DNA of 50,893 bases from an uncultured Bacteroidota bacterium (GTDB taxonomy: Bacteria > Bacteroidota > Bacteroidia > Bacteroidales > SZUA-534): assembly GCA_946414435.1 (NCBI GenBank), contig CAMKOM010000023.1, positions 1-50,893 on the forward strand. The letters run 5' to 3'. The first letter of the stretch is position 1, and each line of letters opens with the position of its first letter. Positions 26,213 through 34,721 of this stretch are shown piece after piece. The notes below the pieces were generated by a model. It saw only the letters and a list, made by a program, of their open reading frames with translations, did not search any database and was not told the DNA's origin. The translations under genes and the position numbers were made by a program.

Positions 26213-27187
26213 ATGGCTGATTTGCAGAGTATCAAGGCACCCATCAAAGCGGAAATGGATGAGTTTCATCCCTTTTTCCGCAATTTTCTGCGTAGCGGCA
26301 CGCGCCTGCTCGACCTGCTGCTTTTCTACGTGCAGAAGCAGAAAGGCAAGCAAATCAGGCCGATGCTGGTGTTCTTGACGGCCAAACTCTACGGCACCGT
26401 CAACGAGCACACCTACCACGCCGCCGCGCTCATCGAACTGATGCACACGGCTTCGCTCGTGCACGACGATGTGGTTGACGAGTCGGACAAGCGGCGCGGA
26501 TTCTGGTCGGTGAACGCCATCTGGAAGAACAAGGTGGCGGTGCTTCTGGGCGACTATCTGCTGGCCCGCGGCCTGCTGCTGGCGGTGAACAAAAGCGAGC
26601 ATCGGCAACTCGAGATTGTGTCGCGCGCCGTTGAAGATATGAGCGAAGGCGAACTGCTGCAAATTGAGAAGGCTCGGCACTTGAACATTGATAATCAGAC
26701 ATATTTCGATGTTATCCGCAAGAAAACGGCGGCGCTGATGATTGCCTGCACTACTGCTGGCGCCTGCTCGGTGGGTGCGGTCGAAGCCGATGTTGAGCGG
26801 ATGGAACGGCTGGGCGAATACATTGGCATTGCCTTCCAAATTCGCGACGATTTGTTTGATTATGAAGTAAATGGCATTTTCGGCAAGCCTGCGGGCAACG
26901 ACCTTCGCGAACGCAAAATAACGCTTCCGCTGATGCACGCCCTGCAAAACAGCACGCCAAGCGAGCGTCGGCAGATGATAAAAATCCTGCGTCAGAATGT
27001 GAAAACCGATGCCGACATCGACACGCTGATGAACTTTGTGCGCGGCCACGGCGGCATTGAGCACGCCCAAACGGTGATGGCCGAATATGTTGAGAAGGCG
27101 AAGGCGGTGCTGGCCGAAACGCCCGACAACGCGGCCCGCCAATCGCTTATCGACCTGATTGACTACACAATATCGCGAAAGAAATGA
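26213..27187 (+). CDS. Polyprenyl diphosphate synthase (IspB-like)
   Basis: 324 residues from the ATG at 26213. Class I trans-prenyltransferase: first Asp-rich motif HDDVVDES (about 84-91), second QIRDDLFDY (about 204-212), GKQIRPMLVF for IPP binding. Extends farnesyl or geranyl diphosphate to the side chain of menaquinone; chain length cannot be read here. The stop overlaps the start of the next gene by 4 bp (ATGA), so a sensor-like gene is co-expressed with it. Confidence 0.93.
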   Translation: MADLQSIKAPIKAEMDEFHPFFRNFLRSGTRLLDLLLFYVQKQKGKQIRPMLVFLTAKLYGTVNEHTYHAAALIELMHTASLVHDDVVDESDKRRGFWSVNAIWKNKVAVLLGDYLLARGLLLAVNKSEHRQLEIVSRAVEDMSEGELLQIEKARHLNIDNQTYFDVIRKKTAALMIACTTAGACSVGAVEADVERMERLGEYIGIAFQIRDDLFDYEVNGIFGKPAGNDLRERKITLPLMHALQNSTPSERRQMIKILRQNVKTDADIDTLMNFVRGHGGIEHAQTVMAEYVEKAKAVLAETPDNAARQSLIDLIDYTISRKK

Positions 27188-28011
27188 AACGGAATCTGAT
27201 TATTGCCGCCGCTGTTTTGGCAGCCATCGCGCTGGCAAGTTATTTTGCCGAAACGTTTGCCGCAAAACTAATTGTAATGCTCGCTTTGGCGGCTGCGGCC
27301 GTTGTCGCCCTGCTGCTTCAGAAGCGGCAATGCAAGAAGTCACTCGAAAGGCAGGCAGCATATTTCGACCTGAAAACCAATCTGTTAAAAACATCGCTCG
27401 ACCCGCATTTTCTGTTCAACGCCATCAACTCGGTTTCGTACTCAATCCACAAAGACGACACGAACACGGCATCGGAAAACCTGGGCACGCTGTCGAAACT
27501 GATGCGCACATCGCTTGAAAACATCGGCAATTTCGGCCACGAACTGAGCACCGAAGTGAGTTTCATCAAGAACTATCTGGCGCTCGAAAAATTCAGGTTC
27601 AAAGAGCAGTTCGACTTCACTTTCAAGATGATGCCCTACGTGAACGATATGGCTAAAGTGCCGTCGTTCAGCATTTTCTGCCTTATCGAGAATGCTCTGA
27701 AGAAGGGTGTGCTGTCGCGACAGGAACCTGGCCATATTGCCCTAACCATCGACGAAGACAAGAACAACAACACGCTGGTGGTGACCGTGGCTGACGACGG
27801 CCTTTTCCGCAACCCAAAAACCGATGCCAATCAACCGCATAACGTAAAGGTACTCAGCGAGTTAATTGCTCGTTTGAATGCCATCAACGACCAAAAAATC
27901 GCGATAAGTTATTCGGCTAAAGACAGGGTTGACGGCGAGCCGCGCGGATGCGTCGCAGAAATGCGTATTCCGCTGGATTTCAGTTATTTGCTCAAACCAT
28001 CGGTTGACTGA
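27184..28011 (+). CDS. LytS/YehU-type sensor histidine kinase, orphan, degenerate ATP-binding motifs
   Basis: 275 residues. Two N-terminal membrane helices (about 5-20 and 26-46), a short linker, then a His_kinase domain with SLDPHFLFNAINSVSYSI (His75). The N box reads IENALKKG (usually ENAIKHG) and the G1 box VADDGLF (usually DNGxG), so ATP binding may be weakened. No LytTR response regulator is adjacent; the gene is coupled to polyprenyl synthase (4-bp overlap) and its 3' end overlaps the convergent DUF2851 gene by 28 bp. Family call firm, activity doubtful. Confidence 0.8.
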   Translation: MKRNLIIAAAVLAAIALASYFAETFAAKLIVMLALAAAAVVALLLQKRQCKKSLERQAAYFDLKTNLLKTSLDPHFLFNAINSVSYSIHKDDTNTASENLGTLSKLMRTSLENIGNFGHELSTEVSFIKNYLALEKFRFKEQFDFTFKMMPYVNDMAKVPSFSIFCLIENALKKGVLSRQEPGHIALTIDEDKNNNTLVVTVADDGLFRNPKTDANQPHNVKVLSELIARLNAINDQKIAISYSAKDRVDGEPRGCVAEMRIPLDFSYLLKPSVD

Positions 28012-29273
28012 ACAACCATCACCTGCCGCCCCACTCGGCATTTCAGGCACTGTTTTTTCTGGCAGTAGCAGTTGGCCAACTCAATGAGCGCCTGGCTCTC
28101 GAGCGCGCATTTGGCTTCGATTCCGAACTTTTCCCACTGGCTGATAATGGTGTTGTGCTCGGCGGGCACGTCTTCGAGCCACTGCAGGGCGCGGTCGGTG
28201 AGTTCGGTCTTGCCGATGCTCTTTCCATAGTGGAACATAAATGGCACAAAAGCATTGATAACTAGCAGATTGAGCGATGCGTTGCCTAAATTCTTGTCTT
28301 TCCGCGCCGACGGTTTTTCAAAAACATAGTGCGTAAGCCAATAGTCGGAAACGCTTGTCGCGAAAAGGCGTTTTACATCATCAACCGTTTGGCACTCAAT
28401 CATTTTCGACAGCAACCCCGACGATTTGCTGATGAGCGACGCCAACTGCGCAATGCGCACGGTGGGCAGATTGCCTGGCCGCATTCGGGCGAATTTCCAC
28501 ACGTGGCTCGGAATGGGCTCGAGCCGATATTTGATTTTTAGATGGTTATACTCGCGGGTGAGCAGTTGCGTGTAGGCGTCGGCAGGCTCGGCGGGCAGCA
28601 GTCCCGCCTGGCCGAAAAGCAGCGCTTCAACCTGCGTCAGGCTGTTTTTGTGGTGGGCAATCACGTTGAGCGGCAGCGATTGCGCCAACATCAGGAATGG
28701 CTGCGCATTTGTCTTAAAACCAAACGATTGAGCCACTGTGTAGTAGAACGATTCTTCCCAATTGTTCTGCGTGAGCCGCAGGTTTTCGGCAATAGCCGCG
28801 GTTTTCTGCTCAAGCCGCTCAACGGTCAGCGACTCGTACCACTGTTGCATCACAAACGGGTCGATATCAGCAATATATGACTGGCACGGCAGCCAACGGT
28901 CGGTGCGCATCAGAAACTGGTAGCGCTCAAGCAGCGGTTGCGGGCAGCGGATTTCGGTGGCGGGAATGAGTTGCCCCGCCTGGCTGCGTATTTCGGCATC
29001 ATTCTGCCCCACCACGTGCAGCACAACGTTGTTGTAGTGGTCGTCGGATTGGTGGCGGTGTCGCAGCCAATCGCTCGAGCGCAGGTGAATCTCAACATTC
29101 CCCGCCCAAACAGTCTGCCCGATGCGGATGCGCGCGTTGAAGAAATCGGGGCCCTGGTCGCGGTTGTGCAGTCCTGGATTCAGCACTTCAATGGTCTCGC
29201 CCGAGTAGAACTCATTGAGCGGCATCTGATAAAGGCCGTTTTTCCAAAGGAAATGCAGAAAATCTTCGGACAT
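27984..29273 (-). CDS. DUF2851 family protein
   Basis: 429 residues. The N-terminus EDFLHFLWKNGLY ... LNPGLHNRDQGPDFFNARIRIG ... GNVEIHLRSSDWLRHRH is diagnostic of DUF2851, widespread in Bacteroidetes and of unknown function. The HxHxSDxHY region resembles a nuclease-like or metal-binding site, but this is inference. The C-terminus contains CYCQKKQCLKC, a possible metal knuckle. Its stop lies 28 bp inside the end of the convergent kinase gene. Confidence 0.88.
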   Translation of the reverse strand: MSEDFLHFLWKNGLYQMPLNEFYSGETIEVLNPGLHNRDQGPDFFNARIRIGQTVWAGNVEIHLRSSDWLRHRHQSDDHYNNVVLHVVGQNDAEIRSQAGQLIPATEIRCPQPLLERYQFLMRTDRWLPCQSYIADIDPFVMQQWYESLTVERLEQKTAAIAENLRLTQNNWEESFYYTVAQSFGFKTNAQPFLMLAQSLPLNVIAHHKNSLTQVEALLFGQAGLLPAEPADAYTQLLTREYNHLKIKYRLEPIPSHVWKFARMRPGNLPTVRIAQLASLISKSSGLLSKMIECQTVDDVKRLFATSVSDYWLTHYVFEKPSARKDKNLGNASLNLLVINAFVPFMFHYGKSIGKTELTDRALQWLEDVPAEHNTIISQWEKFGIEAKCALESQALIELANCYCQKKQCLKCRVGRQVMVVQSTDGLSK

Positions 29274-29363
29274 TGTTGAGTTGTAAGTTGTTAAGTTTTA
29301 AGTTTTGATTGCAAGATAGTGATTTTATTCAAACAAACTAAGTCTCTAAACTAATGCATTATC

Positions 29364-30662
29364 TTACTTCAACTTCCCCGAAATCCACTTGTCGACGGGT
29401 TGCAGACGCTCGTCGCTTGCGGCAATTAGAAGCAGGATGCCAATGAACGGCAGTGCCGGCACCTTATACCGCACAAGCGCGCCCAAAACAGGCGTGGTGA
29501 GCCCGATGAGCACAAATAAAATAACGATGAACGACAGACAGTACCAGACATCGTGGTTGGCAAGGTTTTGCGGCTTCAGATAGAAAAGCCCGGCAGCCAG
29601 CACGCACAAAATGAGCACATTCTCGATGCCGGCCATCATCATTGCAGCCGAACCGTGCTCAAAAACCGTCGGGCGCAGAAGCGATGTCAGGAAGGCGCGC
29701 GGTGAGTTGGCCACAATGCTTGCTAGTCCGTTGTCGAGCACTGGCAGCTCGATGAAGCTTCCAGCCTGAGTGCTCTGCACCATCATTATGAAGTCGTGCT
29801 GCTTCCAGCAGATGACATCGAACAAATCCACCTGCGTGATGAATTTCGAAAGCCAGGCGGCTGCAAATATCACCACGTGCGCTGTCAGAAATTTTATAAA
29901 TGCCTTTTTCGGCCGGCGCCGAATCCAGACCATTGCCGCAAAAGCGGGCAGCGCGGCCATCAGCACGTAGAATTTCGACTGCATCAGCAGAAACAGGCTC
30001 ACCGCCAACCCAATGACATTGCCCGCCGACGGCTTGTCAATCAGGTTGCGGAAATTGTAGACTAGCAGTCCGAAGGCGAAGATGAGTATCGACTCTTTCA
30101 GTGCGCCCGACGTCCACAGCCAGACCGACGGGAAGCAGAACACCGCTATCAGCAGCAGCGTGCGCTTGTGCGAAAGTTGGCGGGCGAACGACTTGTAAAT
30201 CACCCATAATCCGACAAACGACAGAAATCCGAAAAACATATTGTGGATATGGAAGTTGCCCATCGACACAAGGCACATCAGAGCGTTGGCGCGGATAATA
30301 ATGTGATTGTCGTTAGGCAACCCATAGTCGAACGGTTTCAGCCAGAAGTTGCAAGTGTCGTAATACGGTATCAGATCGGGAGATGTTGCCCCGATGCCGG
30401 TCATTATTCTCAAGTAGTCTGCTGGATTCTGGAACAAAATATTGTGAATAATCAGTCCGTCATCGAAATAGTGGAAAATGTCGCCGTCGGCCGACGGATA
30501 GTAAAAACTGTAGATGAAAAAAAGCGCGAAGCCGCCGGCAATTTTGGCCAAGAACAGTGCCACAAGCCATATCCGAGCTATGCCAGGTGATTCAAAAAAA
30601 CGCCATTTCCAGATAACCCAGACCAGCAGAAGCAGGTATATGAAATAGAGAATCCAACTCAT
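29364..30662 (-). CDS. Polytopic inner-membrane protein
   Basis: 432 residues, about ten to twelve hydrophobic segments with short loops, including a conserved-looking periplasmic loop YYPSADGDIFHYFDDG with Asp and His residues near the N-terminus. The layout (Asp in the first loop, many helices) resembles lipid-linked-sugar glycosyltransferases or O-antigen polymerases, but no defining motif is seen, so I give no function. Preceded by a -7 element only 8 nt from the ATG. Confidence 0.72.
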   Translation of the reverse strand: MSWILYFIYLLLLVWVIWKWRFFESPGIARIWLVALFLAKIAGGFALFFIYSFYYPSADGDIFHYFDDGLIIHNILFQNPADYLRIMTGIGATSPDLIPYYDTCNFWLKPFDYGLPNDNHIIIRANALMCLVSMGNFHIHNMFFGFLSFVGLWVIYKSFARQLSHKRTLLLIAVFCFPSVWLWTSGALKESILIFAFGLLVYNFRNLIDKPSAGNVIGLAVSLFLLMQSKFYVLMAALPAFAAMVWIRRRPKKAFIKFLTAHVVIFAAAWLSKFITQVDLFDVICWKQHDFIMMVQSTQAGSFIELPVLDNGLASIVANSPRAFLTSLLRPTVFEHGSAAMMMAGIENVLILCVLAAGLFYLKPQNLANHDVWYCLSFIVILFVLIGLTTPVLGALVRYKVPALPFIGILLLIAASDERLQPVDKWISGKLK

Positions 30663-30670
30663 AATGGCGG

Positions 30671-30678
30671 CAAATATA
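30671..30678 (-). promoter_or_regulatory. -7 element before the polytopic membrane protein
   Basis: Minus strand TATATTTG matches TAnnTTTG exactly; it ends 8 nt before the start codon, implying a very short or absent leader. -33 element poor. Confidence 0.45.
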
Positions 30679-30724
30679 ATGCCAATAAGTGGGTGAAATA
30701 CAACGGATGGGGGAGGATAACCGA

Positions 30725-31510
30725 CTATTTTTTCTTGAAAATCTCGGTTTTGGTGTCGTAGTTTAGGAAGTAGTCGCCCGCCGGAAGTTTCGACACATCA
30801 GCCTTAACACCCACGCCCTTGCTCATAATGGCGCCCTTGTCGTTGTAGATTTCATACATGGTCTCGGCCGAGAATTTTATTTCGGTGAACGGCTTTACAA
30901 ACGAATAAGTTACTTCGGCCAGCATGGTGCGGTGTTTCAACTCTTTGCCGTAGCGCGGTTTGTGGGTATAGTCAATCTGCTTAACGCGGAAACGGTTATA
31001 GCCAGAGTGCAGGTTCACTTCAACAGTGTAAGTGTGTGCCCCCGGTTTGCCGTCGCCATCAATGGTGGCCACCTTTATCCACTTATTCCAGCGGAACTGC
31101 TCGATAATGAACGGCAGCGAGCCGCACTCGTTGTTGGTGGTGAACACCAGTTTCTCGTTTTTATCAATTTTGATGGTTGTAACAGTGAACGTGCTCTGTG
31201 AATTAAGCACCTCGGGGTTGATGACTTTTGGTTCGCAGCCGTTTTTATGCTTGATGATGACGTTCACCTCATCGCCTTTTTTCAAATTGTGCACCGACAG
31301 GTCGATTTCGAATGCGCTCGAATTAATCTCGTCGGATGTTTCCATGCCGTTCACCGTGATGCCTGTAATGCAGAATCCGTTGCCGTCCGAAGCAAAAGGA
31401 TTCATTACGTATAAGTTTTTTCCTTGATATATGCCTTTTAGGACAATCTCGCCCGCAAAGCCCGTTGCACACAAGGCCGACAACAATAGCGTGTATATCA
31501 ATTTTCTCAT
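30725..31510 (-). CDS. Secreted protein with T9SS-like C-terminal domain
   Basis: 261 residues from the ATG at 31510 (a longer frame exists but the signal peptide MRKLIYTLLLSALCATGFAG begins here). The mature part is beta-rich; the end (EIYNDKGAIMSKGVG ... ADVSKLPAGDYFLNY ... EIFKKK) resembles a T9SS type A sorting domain. The first half contains tandem beta strands with a Cys pair. Function not known. The candidate promoter is at 31543-31572 on the minus strand. Confidence 0.78.
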   Translation of the reverse strand: MRKLIYTLLLSALCATGFAGEIVLKGIYQGKNLYVMNPFASDGNGFCITGITVNGMETSDEINSSAFEIDLSVHNLKKGDEVNVIIKHKNGCEPKVINPEVLNSQSTFTVTTIKIDKNEKLVFTTNNECGSLPFIIEQFRWNKWIKVATIDGDGKPGAHTYTVEVNLHSGYNRFRVKQIDYTHKPRYGKELKHRTMLAEVTYSFVKPFTEIKFSAETMYEIYNDKGAIMSKGVGVKADVSKLPAGDYFLNYDTKTEIFKKK

Positions 31511-31542
31511 TTGCGAATACTGCTTGTTATAAGTAGCAAGTT

Positions 31543-31572
31543 CAAAACTAACCAAAATATTTATTCCGCAAA
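31543..31572 (-). promoter_or_regulatory. Candidate promoter for the secreted protein
   Basis: Minus strand TTTG (31572-31569), 18-bp spacer, TAGTTTTG (31550-31543). Spacer one short of the usual 19-21. Confidence 0.5.
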
Positions 31573-31608
31573 CAATTATTAGGAATGCAATTGACCAAAC
31601 GACAAAAA

Positions 31609-31643
31609 AAATGGACTTGCGTGTGTTTTGCGCAAGTCCATTT
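31609..31643 (-). terminator. Intrinsic terminator of the phytase-like gene
   Basis: Arms AAATGGACTTGCG and CGCAAGTCCATTT, 13-bp stem with 9-nt loop; on the minus strand it is followed by a T run. It begins 9 nt after the stop of the phytase-like gene. Confidence 0.88.
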
Positions 31644-31651
31644 CTGATTTG

Positions 31652-32944
31652 TTATTTTTTTACGCTTAATGGAATTTCTTTCAAAACATTGCGGTAGTAT
31701 GCCTCAACATCGTTCCATTTGTAGTATGGTGCGGTTTTGCTCTCAATCGGAAGTTTCACTTCGTTCTCGTTCAACATCACTTTTACAAGGATGTCTTTCG
31801 ATTTGTCCGATTTGTAGAAAATCATCTGCAGGTTGCCACCCATCGGAATGATTTTGTAGTCGCACCAAACTTTGTAGAGTTCCGAAAAATCGGTAACCTG
31901 TGCCGTGGTGCCTTCAAGTTGCATCAGGCTTGCCAGCGGAGCAAGACCGGTGTCGTGGCCAAAGCGCAGATTGGCCGAAACACCATTGCCAGCCAAAGCG
32001 GCATCGGCTTCATCCAAGATTTTGGTGAGCAGATTGCGGGCGCACCATGCACCGCGTGAGTCGGCGTAGGGGCAGTTGCTGAAGTTGGCGTACCAATAGA
32101 CATTGGTTGCCTGCCAGTTGTCGAACATCTCGTCATCGGTGAAGAAATCGCTGAAATCGAAGTCAAGGTCATCGATATTCTGCATATTGCATTGGATATC
32201 AAACAGCTTGCGCATAAATTGATGGCCGTTTACCTTTGTGCGAACATAGGCAGTATCGGAAAATACTTGTTTTACAAGCCTTTCGGGATGAACGCAGAGT
32301 TTGTCGATGGCATCGTTTGCCTTACGGAACCCGTCGGTGCGGTTCAGGTAGCGTGTAACCGAGTCGCGCTCTTCGTTGTTGATGTAGCTCATTATGCGTT
32401 TGCTTGATTCGGTGGTTACGTTCAGAGTGGGGCGCATGGCTTTCACCTTCTGCATAAAGGCGTCCATACTGCACAAAACGCGGTGCGAAGTTGACGATTT
32501 GACAACAATGTTGGCGTTGTCGGCAAACACTTCGGGGAAGGAGTTCACCATGCGCTCGGCAATGCCCTGATGTTGGTTGAAGCCTGTCTGTGTCAGGTCG
32601 CCGGCGCGGTCGATGCCGTCAGCGCAAAGGCGGTCAACACGGTTTTTCAGGTCTTTGCCTGCATCGGTGAGTGCGTTGGCATCATCGGCGGCTTTCATCA
32701 TGCGTTGCAGCATAATGTAGTCGAATCCAGAATAGTGATAGCGTGAGCCGTGACGGCCGTAGTGGCTGATGTAGAATGGTTTATAGCCCTTCGGTGTAGG
32801 TGTCTGTGGTTTAAAATCGGTTTGATAGACCATATTGTTGCCACCTGTTTTTTTCAGATTGGCAAGCATTTCCTCTTTTGTGGTTTGCGCCTGCACAGTG
32901 GCGAAGCACAGCACACCAATAGCGATTAGTGAATAGCGGTTCAT
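31652..32944 (-). CDS. Histidine-type phosphatase, multiple inositol polyphosphate phosphatase (phytase)-like
   Basis: 430 residues with signal peptide MNRYSLIAIGVLCFATVQAQ. Branch 2 histidine phosphatase: HYGRHGSRY (catalytic His65, Arg64 and Arg68) near the N-terminus, proton-donor motif GHDTG (His330-Asp331) near residue 330. Similar exported enzymes in Bacteroides strip phosphate from phytate. Exported to periplasm or surface; substrate is inferred. It is followed by a strong terminator and is not linked to transport genes. Confidence 0.85.
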   Translation of the reverse strand: MNRYSLIAIGVLCFATVQAQTTKEEMLANLKKTGGNNMVYQTDFKPQTPTPKGYKPFYISHYGRHGSRYHYSGFDYIMLQRMMKAADDANALTDAGKDLKNRVDRLCADGIDRAGDLTQTGFNQHQGIAERMVNSFPEVFADNANIVVKSSTSHRVLCSMDAFMQKVKAMRPTLNVTTESSKRIMSYINNEERDSVTRYLNRTDGFRKANDAIDKLCVHPERLVKQVFSDTAYVRTKVNGHQFMRKLFDIQCNMQNIDDLDFDFSDFFTDDEMFDNWQATNVYWYANFSNCPYADSRGAWCARNLLTKILDEADAALAGNGVSANLRFGHDTGLAPLASLMQLEGTTAQVTDFSELYKVWCDYKIIPMGGNLQMIFYKSDKSKDILVKVMLNENEVKLPIESKTAPYYKWNDVEAYYRNVLKEIPLSVKK

Positions 32945-33153
32945 AGTTGTTAGATTTTTATTACCGAAAACAAATTAACAATTGAATTTTGAGAATTGAA
33001 AGCACATGGTCAAAAATATCGACAAGCGGGGAATTTCTATGGTCGGATGAAAAATATCCTTGGAATGAATTTAATTTCACCATTCAGTCAGCTATTCTCA
33101 TGGATTTTTAACTTAATTCTGCTCGGTTTCGTTATTTTTATGTATTACAGTTT
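32945..33153. other. AT-rich intergenic region upstream of the phytase-like gene
   Basis: No gene seen. Contains a minus-strand TATTTTTG at 33018-33011 that may be the -7 element of the phytase-like gene, without a good -33 partner. Confidence 0.4.
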
Positions 33154-33175
33154 TGTGGTGGAGTAATCCGCCACA
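33154..33175. repeat. Intergenic hairpin
   Basis: Arms TGTGGTGGA and TCCGCCACA with loop GTAA, 9-bp stem (one G-T). Not followed by a T run. Lies just before a -7 element at 33235. Confidence 0.6.
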
Positions 33176-33234
33176 CTACTCGCGCAACCATTTCAACTTC
33201 CGCAGCGTCTGCATAATAGTGCGAAAAGTTTTCT

Positions 33235-33242
33235 TAACTTTG
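33235..33242 (+). promoter_or_regulatory. -7 element upstream of the secreted protein at 33458
   Basis: TAACTTTG matches TAnnTTTG. The start near 33249 would leave a leader of about 208 nt. The leader contains an ATG at 33247 opening a 67-codon frame, but that ATG lies at the predicted transcription start, so I do not call it a gene. Confidence 0.4.
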
Positions 33243-33457
33243 GCCTATGACAAATTTGCGGACAGATAGCACCCACAGCGGCATAAACATTGACTACGCC
33301 AACGGCAGCGGTTTTGTGCACGGCGGCAGCGGCCCGCTCACCGTTTACAGTAACGACAAAACCGCCAATGCGACCAAAGGACATCTTGTACTTTGGAAAT
33401 GGACAGATATTGAAAATGTTACAATTAAATATATAAGTTATTCTAAATAAATTTGAT

Positions 33458-34081
33458 ATGAAGAAGCTGTTATTTGTAATAGTTGCTTTTTTGAGCATAA
33501 GTGCAAGTGCTCAAAATTGTGAAATGGCAAAATATTTTGACCAAGAAATAAAGTTGCCAATTAATGATTATTTGTCGTTACCAACAGGTTATTCGTTCAG
33601 TGATACATTACTGAATAATCTATTGAATCTAAATGTTAGACCTTTTAAACGTGACATTTCAGTAACTCCACGATTTTTATCGAAATATAGAGCTACACCG
33701 TTCAACTATAGTATTTATCCATCAAATGAAGAACTAACATACATACCGAAATTTAGAGCCATCGGGAGTTTAATATTAACCCCTAATTGTTATTGTTTTT
33801 TATTAAGACAAGACGAAGTAAGTTTTGTTAGCATAGAGATATGGAGTGTATCGCGTGAAGGAGTGCCATTGAGCCACATTTGTGTATTTTCGGCAGATAG
33901 AGTCATATTCGCAAGTGAGGAATTAGAAACTCCAATAGTGCAATCAGAAATAACCGAAAACGGAGAAATATTATGGGACTACAATGAACGAGGTTTGCAT
34001 GTAAAACAAGTGTATAAAGTGAATGATTTTGGCATATTTGAACTTGTTTCTACAAAATCCGAGGGAGAATTTGAATATTAA
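33458..34081 (+). CDS. Hypothetical secreted protein, AT-rich
   Basis: 207 residues with signal peptide MKKLLFVIVAFLSISASAQ. The mature part lacks repeats and recognisable motifs; it has a few Cys and many aromatic residues (ILTPNCYCFLLRQDE). Its base composition is clearly more AT-rich than the core genes around it, and it lies directly before a transposase relic, so it was probably acquired horizontally. Family not recognised. Confidence 0.68.
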   Translation: MKKLLFVIVAFLSISASAQNCEMAKYFDQEIKLPINDYLSLPTGYSFSDTLLNNLLNLNVRPFKRDISVTPRFLSKYRATPFNYSIYPSNEELTYIPKFRAIGSLILTPNCYCFLLRQDEVSFVSIEIWSVSREGVPLSHICVFSADRVIFASEELETPIVQSEITENGEILWDYNERGLHVKQVYKVNDFGIFELVSTKSEGEFEY

Positions 34082-34101
34082 TTTCGGGCCGTGTATTTTA
34101 G

Positions 34102-34344
34102 ACTCAAAACAACCGCCAGCCGCAACATCTGCGCAGCACCGCCAATATGCAGGGATGGTTATCCGTGGTTGTTGGCGGGATAAAATCAGCCGTAACAAAA
34201 TATGCCAGCCAAAACCACATCGTGTTCAGTTGGCAGCCGCGTTTCCACGACCATATCATCCGCCAAACCGATGAGATGAACCGCATTGCCGAATACATCG
34301 AAAACAATGTGCTGCGTTGGGAATCCGATGAATTTTACAGTTGA
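34102..34344 (+). pseudogene. C-terminal relic of a REP-associated (IS200-like) tyrosine transposase (RAYT)
   Basis: From the ATG at 34147 the frame reads LSVVVGGIKSAVTKYA ... FSWQPRFHDHII ... MNRIAEYIENNVLRWESDEFY, which is the typical end of Y1/RAYT transposases (GFKSAVTKxA, FxWQxRFHDHII, IxxYIxNNPxxW). The frame is open upstream to 34102, but the HUH motif and catalytic Tyr are absent. A decayed palindrome of the same family as those at 2962, 24687, 24842 and 47233 starts 58 bp downstream. Confidence 0.8.
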
Positions 34345-34401
34345 ACATTTGTCGTAATTCGGTGGCCCATTCGTGTTTCCGCATAAATCTGCGCCCATAA
34401 C

Positions 34402-34430
34402 GTAGAGACGCGGCGCGCCACGTTTGTGCA
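34402..34430. repeat. Half-decayed REP-like palindrome near the RAYT relic
   Basis: The left arm GTAGAGACG and core GGCGCGCC (34402-34419) are identical to the copy at 24687; the right arm reads CGTTTGTGC instead of CGTCTCTAC. It lies 58 bp past the transposase relic. Confidence 0.75.
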
Positions 34431-34518
34431 GGCGGCGAGGGGCGGCAGGCATTAGTGCAGCATAGAAAAATCAGCAAAAATCAGTTAGTTCCGCAACATC
34501 TGCGTTCAAATGAATTTA

Positions 34519-34526
34519 TATTTTTG
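34519..34526 (+). promoter_or_regulatory. -7 element upstream of nifJ
   Basis: TATTTTTG matches TAnnTTTG exactly; no TTTG 19-21 bp upstream. It would give a leader of about 190 nt. Confidence 0.35.
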
Positions 34527-34641
34527 CGGCAAATTTACATATGGGGAATTTTGATAATCAGCGGATTGGTAGAATAAGGGTTAAAATGTAAGTAATCAGC
34601 AAAATAAGCATCAAACATTTAAACCTGTTCAACAGCGAAGC

Positions 34642-34657
34642 CCCCGATAGTTATCGG
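34642..34657. repeat. Short palindrome CCCGATA/TATCGGG
   Basis: A 7-bp perfect stem with a 2-nt gap, about 65 bp before nifJ. It resembles other short intergenic palindromes in this window. Confidence 0.5.
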
Positions 34658-34721
34658 GATAAATCTTAACACTACCATTCAATTCACCGGTTATCCGATT
34701 CACCAGTTAAACAAAAAGATT

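Noticed and set aside
26207-27142. 311-codon minus-strand frame
   Set aside because: Antisense to polyprenyl diphosphate synthase, whose DDxxD motifs are clear.
33247-33450. 67-codon frame before the secreted-protein gene
   Set aside because: Its ATG coincides with the transcription start predicted from TAACTTTG at 33235-33242, and the product has no motif; more likely leader sequence.
34621-34721. Riboswitch upstream of nifJ
   Set aside because: Only a short palindrome and low-complexity ATTCACC/GTTAAAC phrases are seen; nothing matches a known aptamer core.
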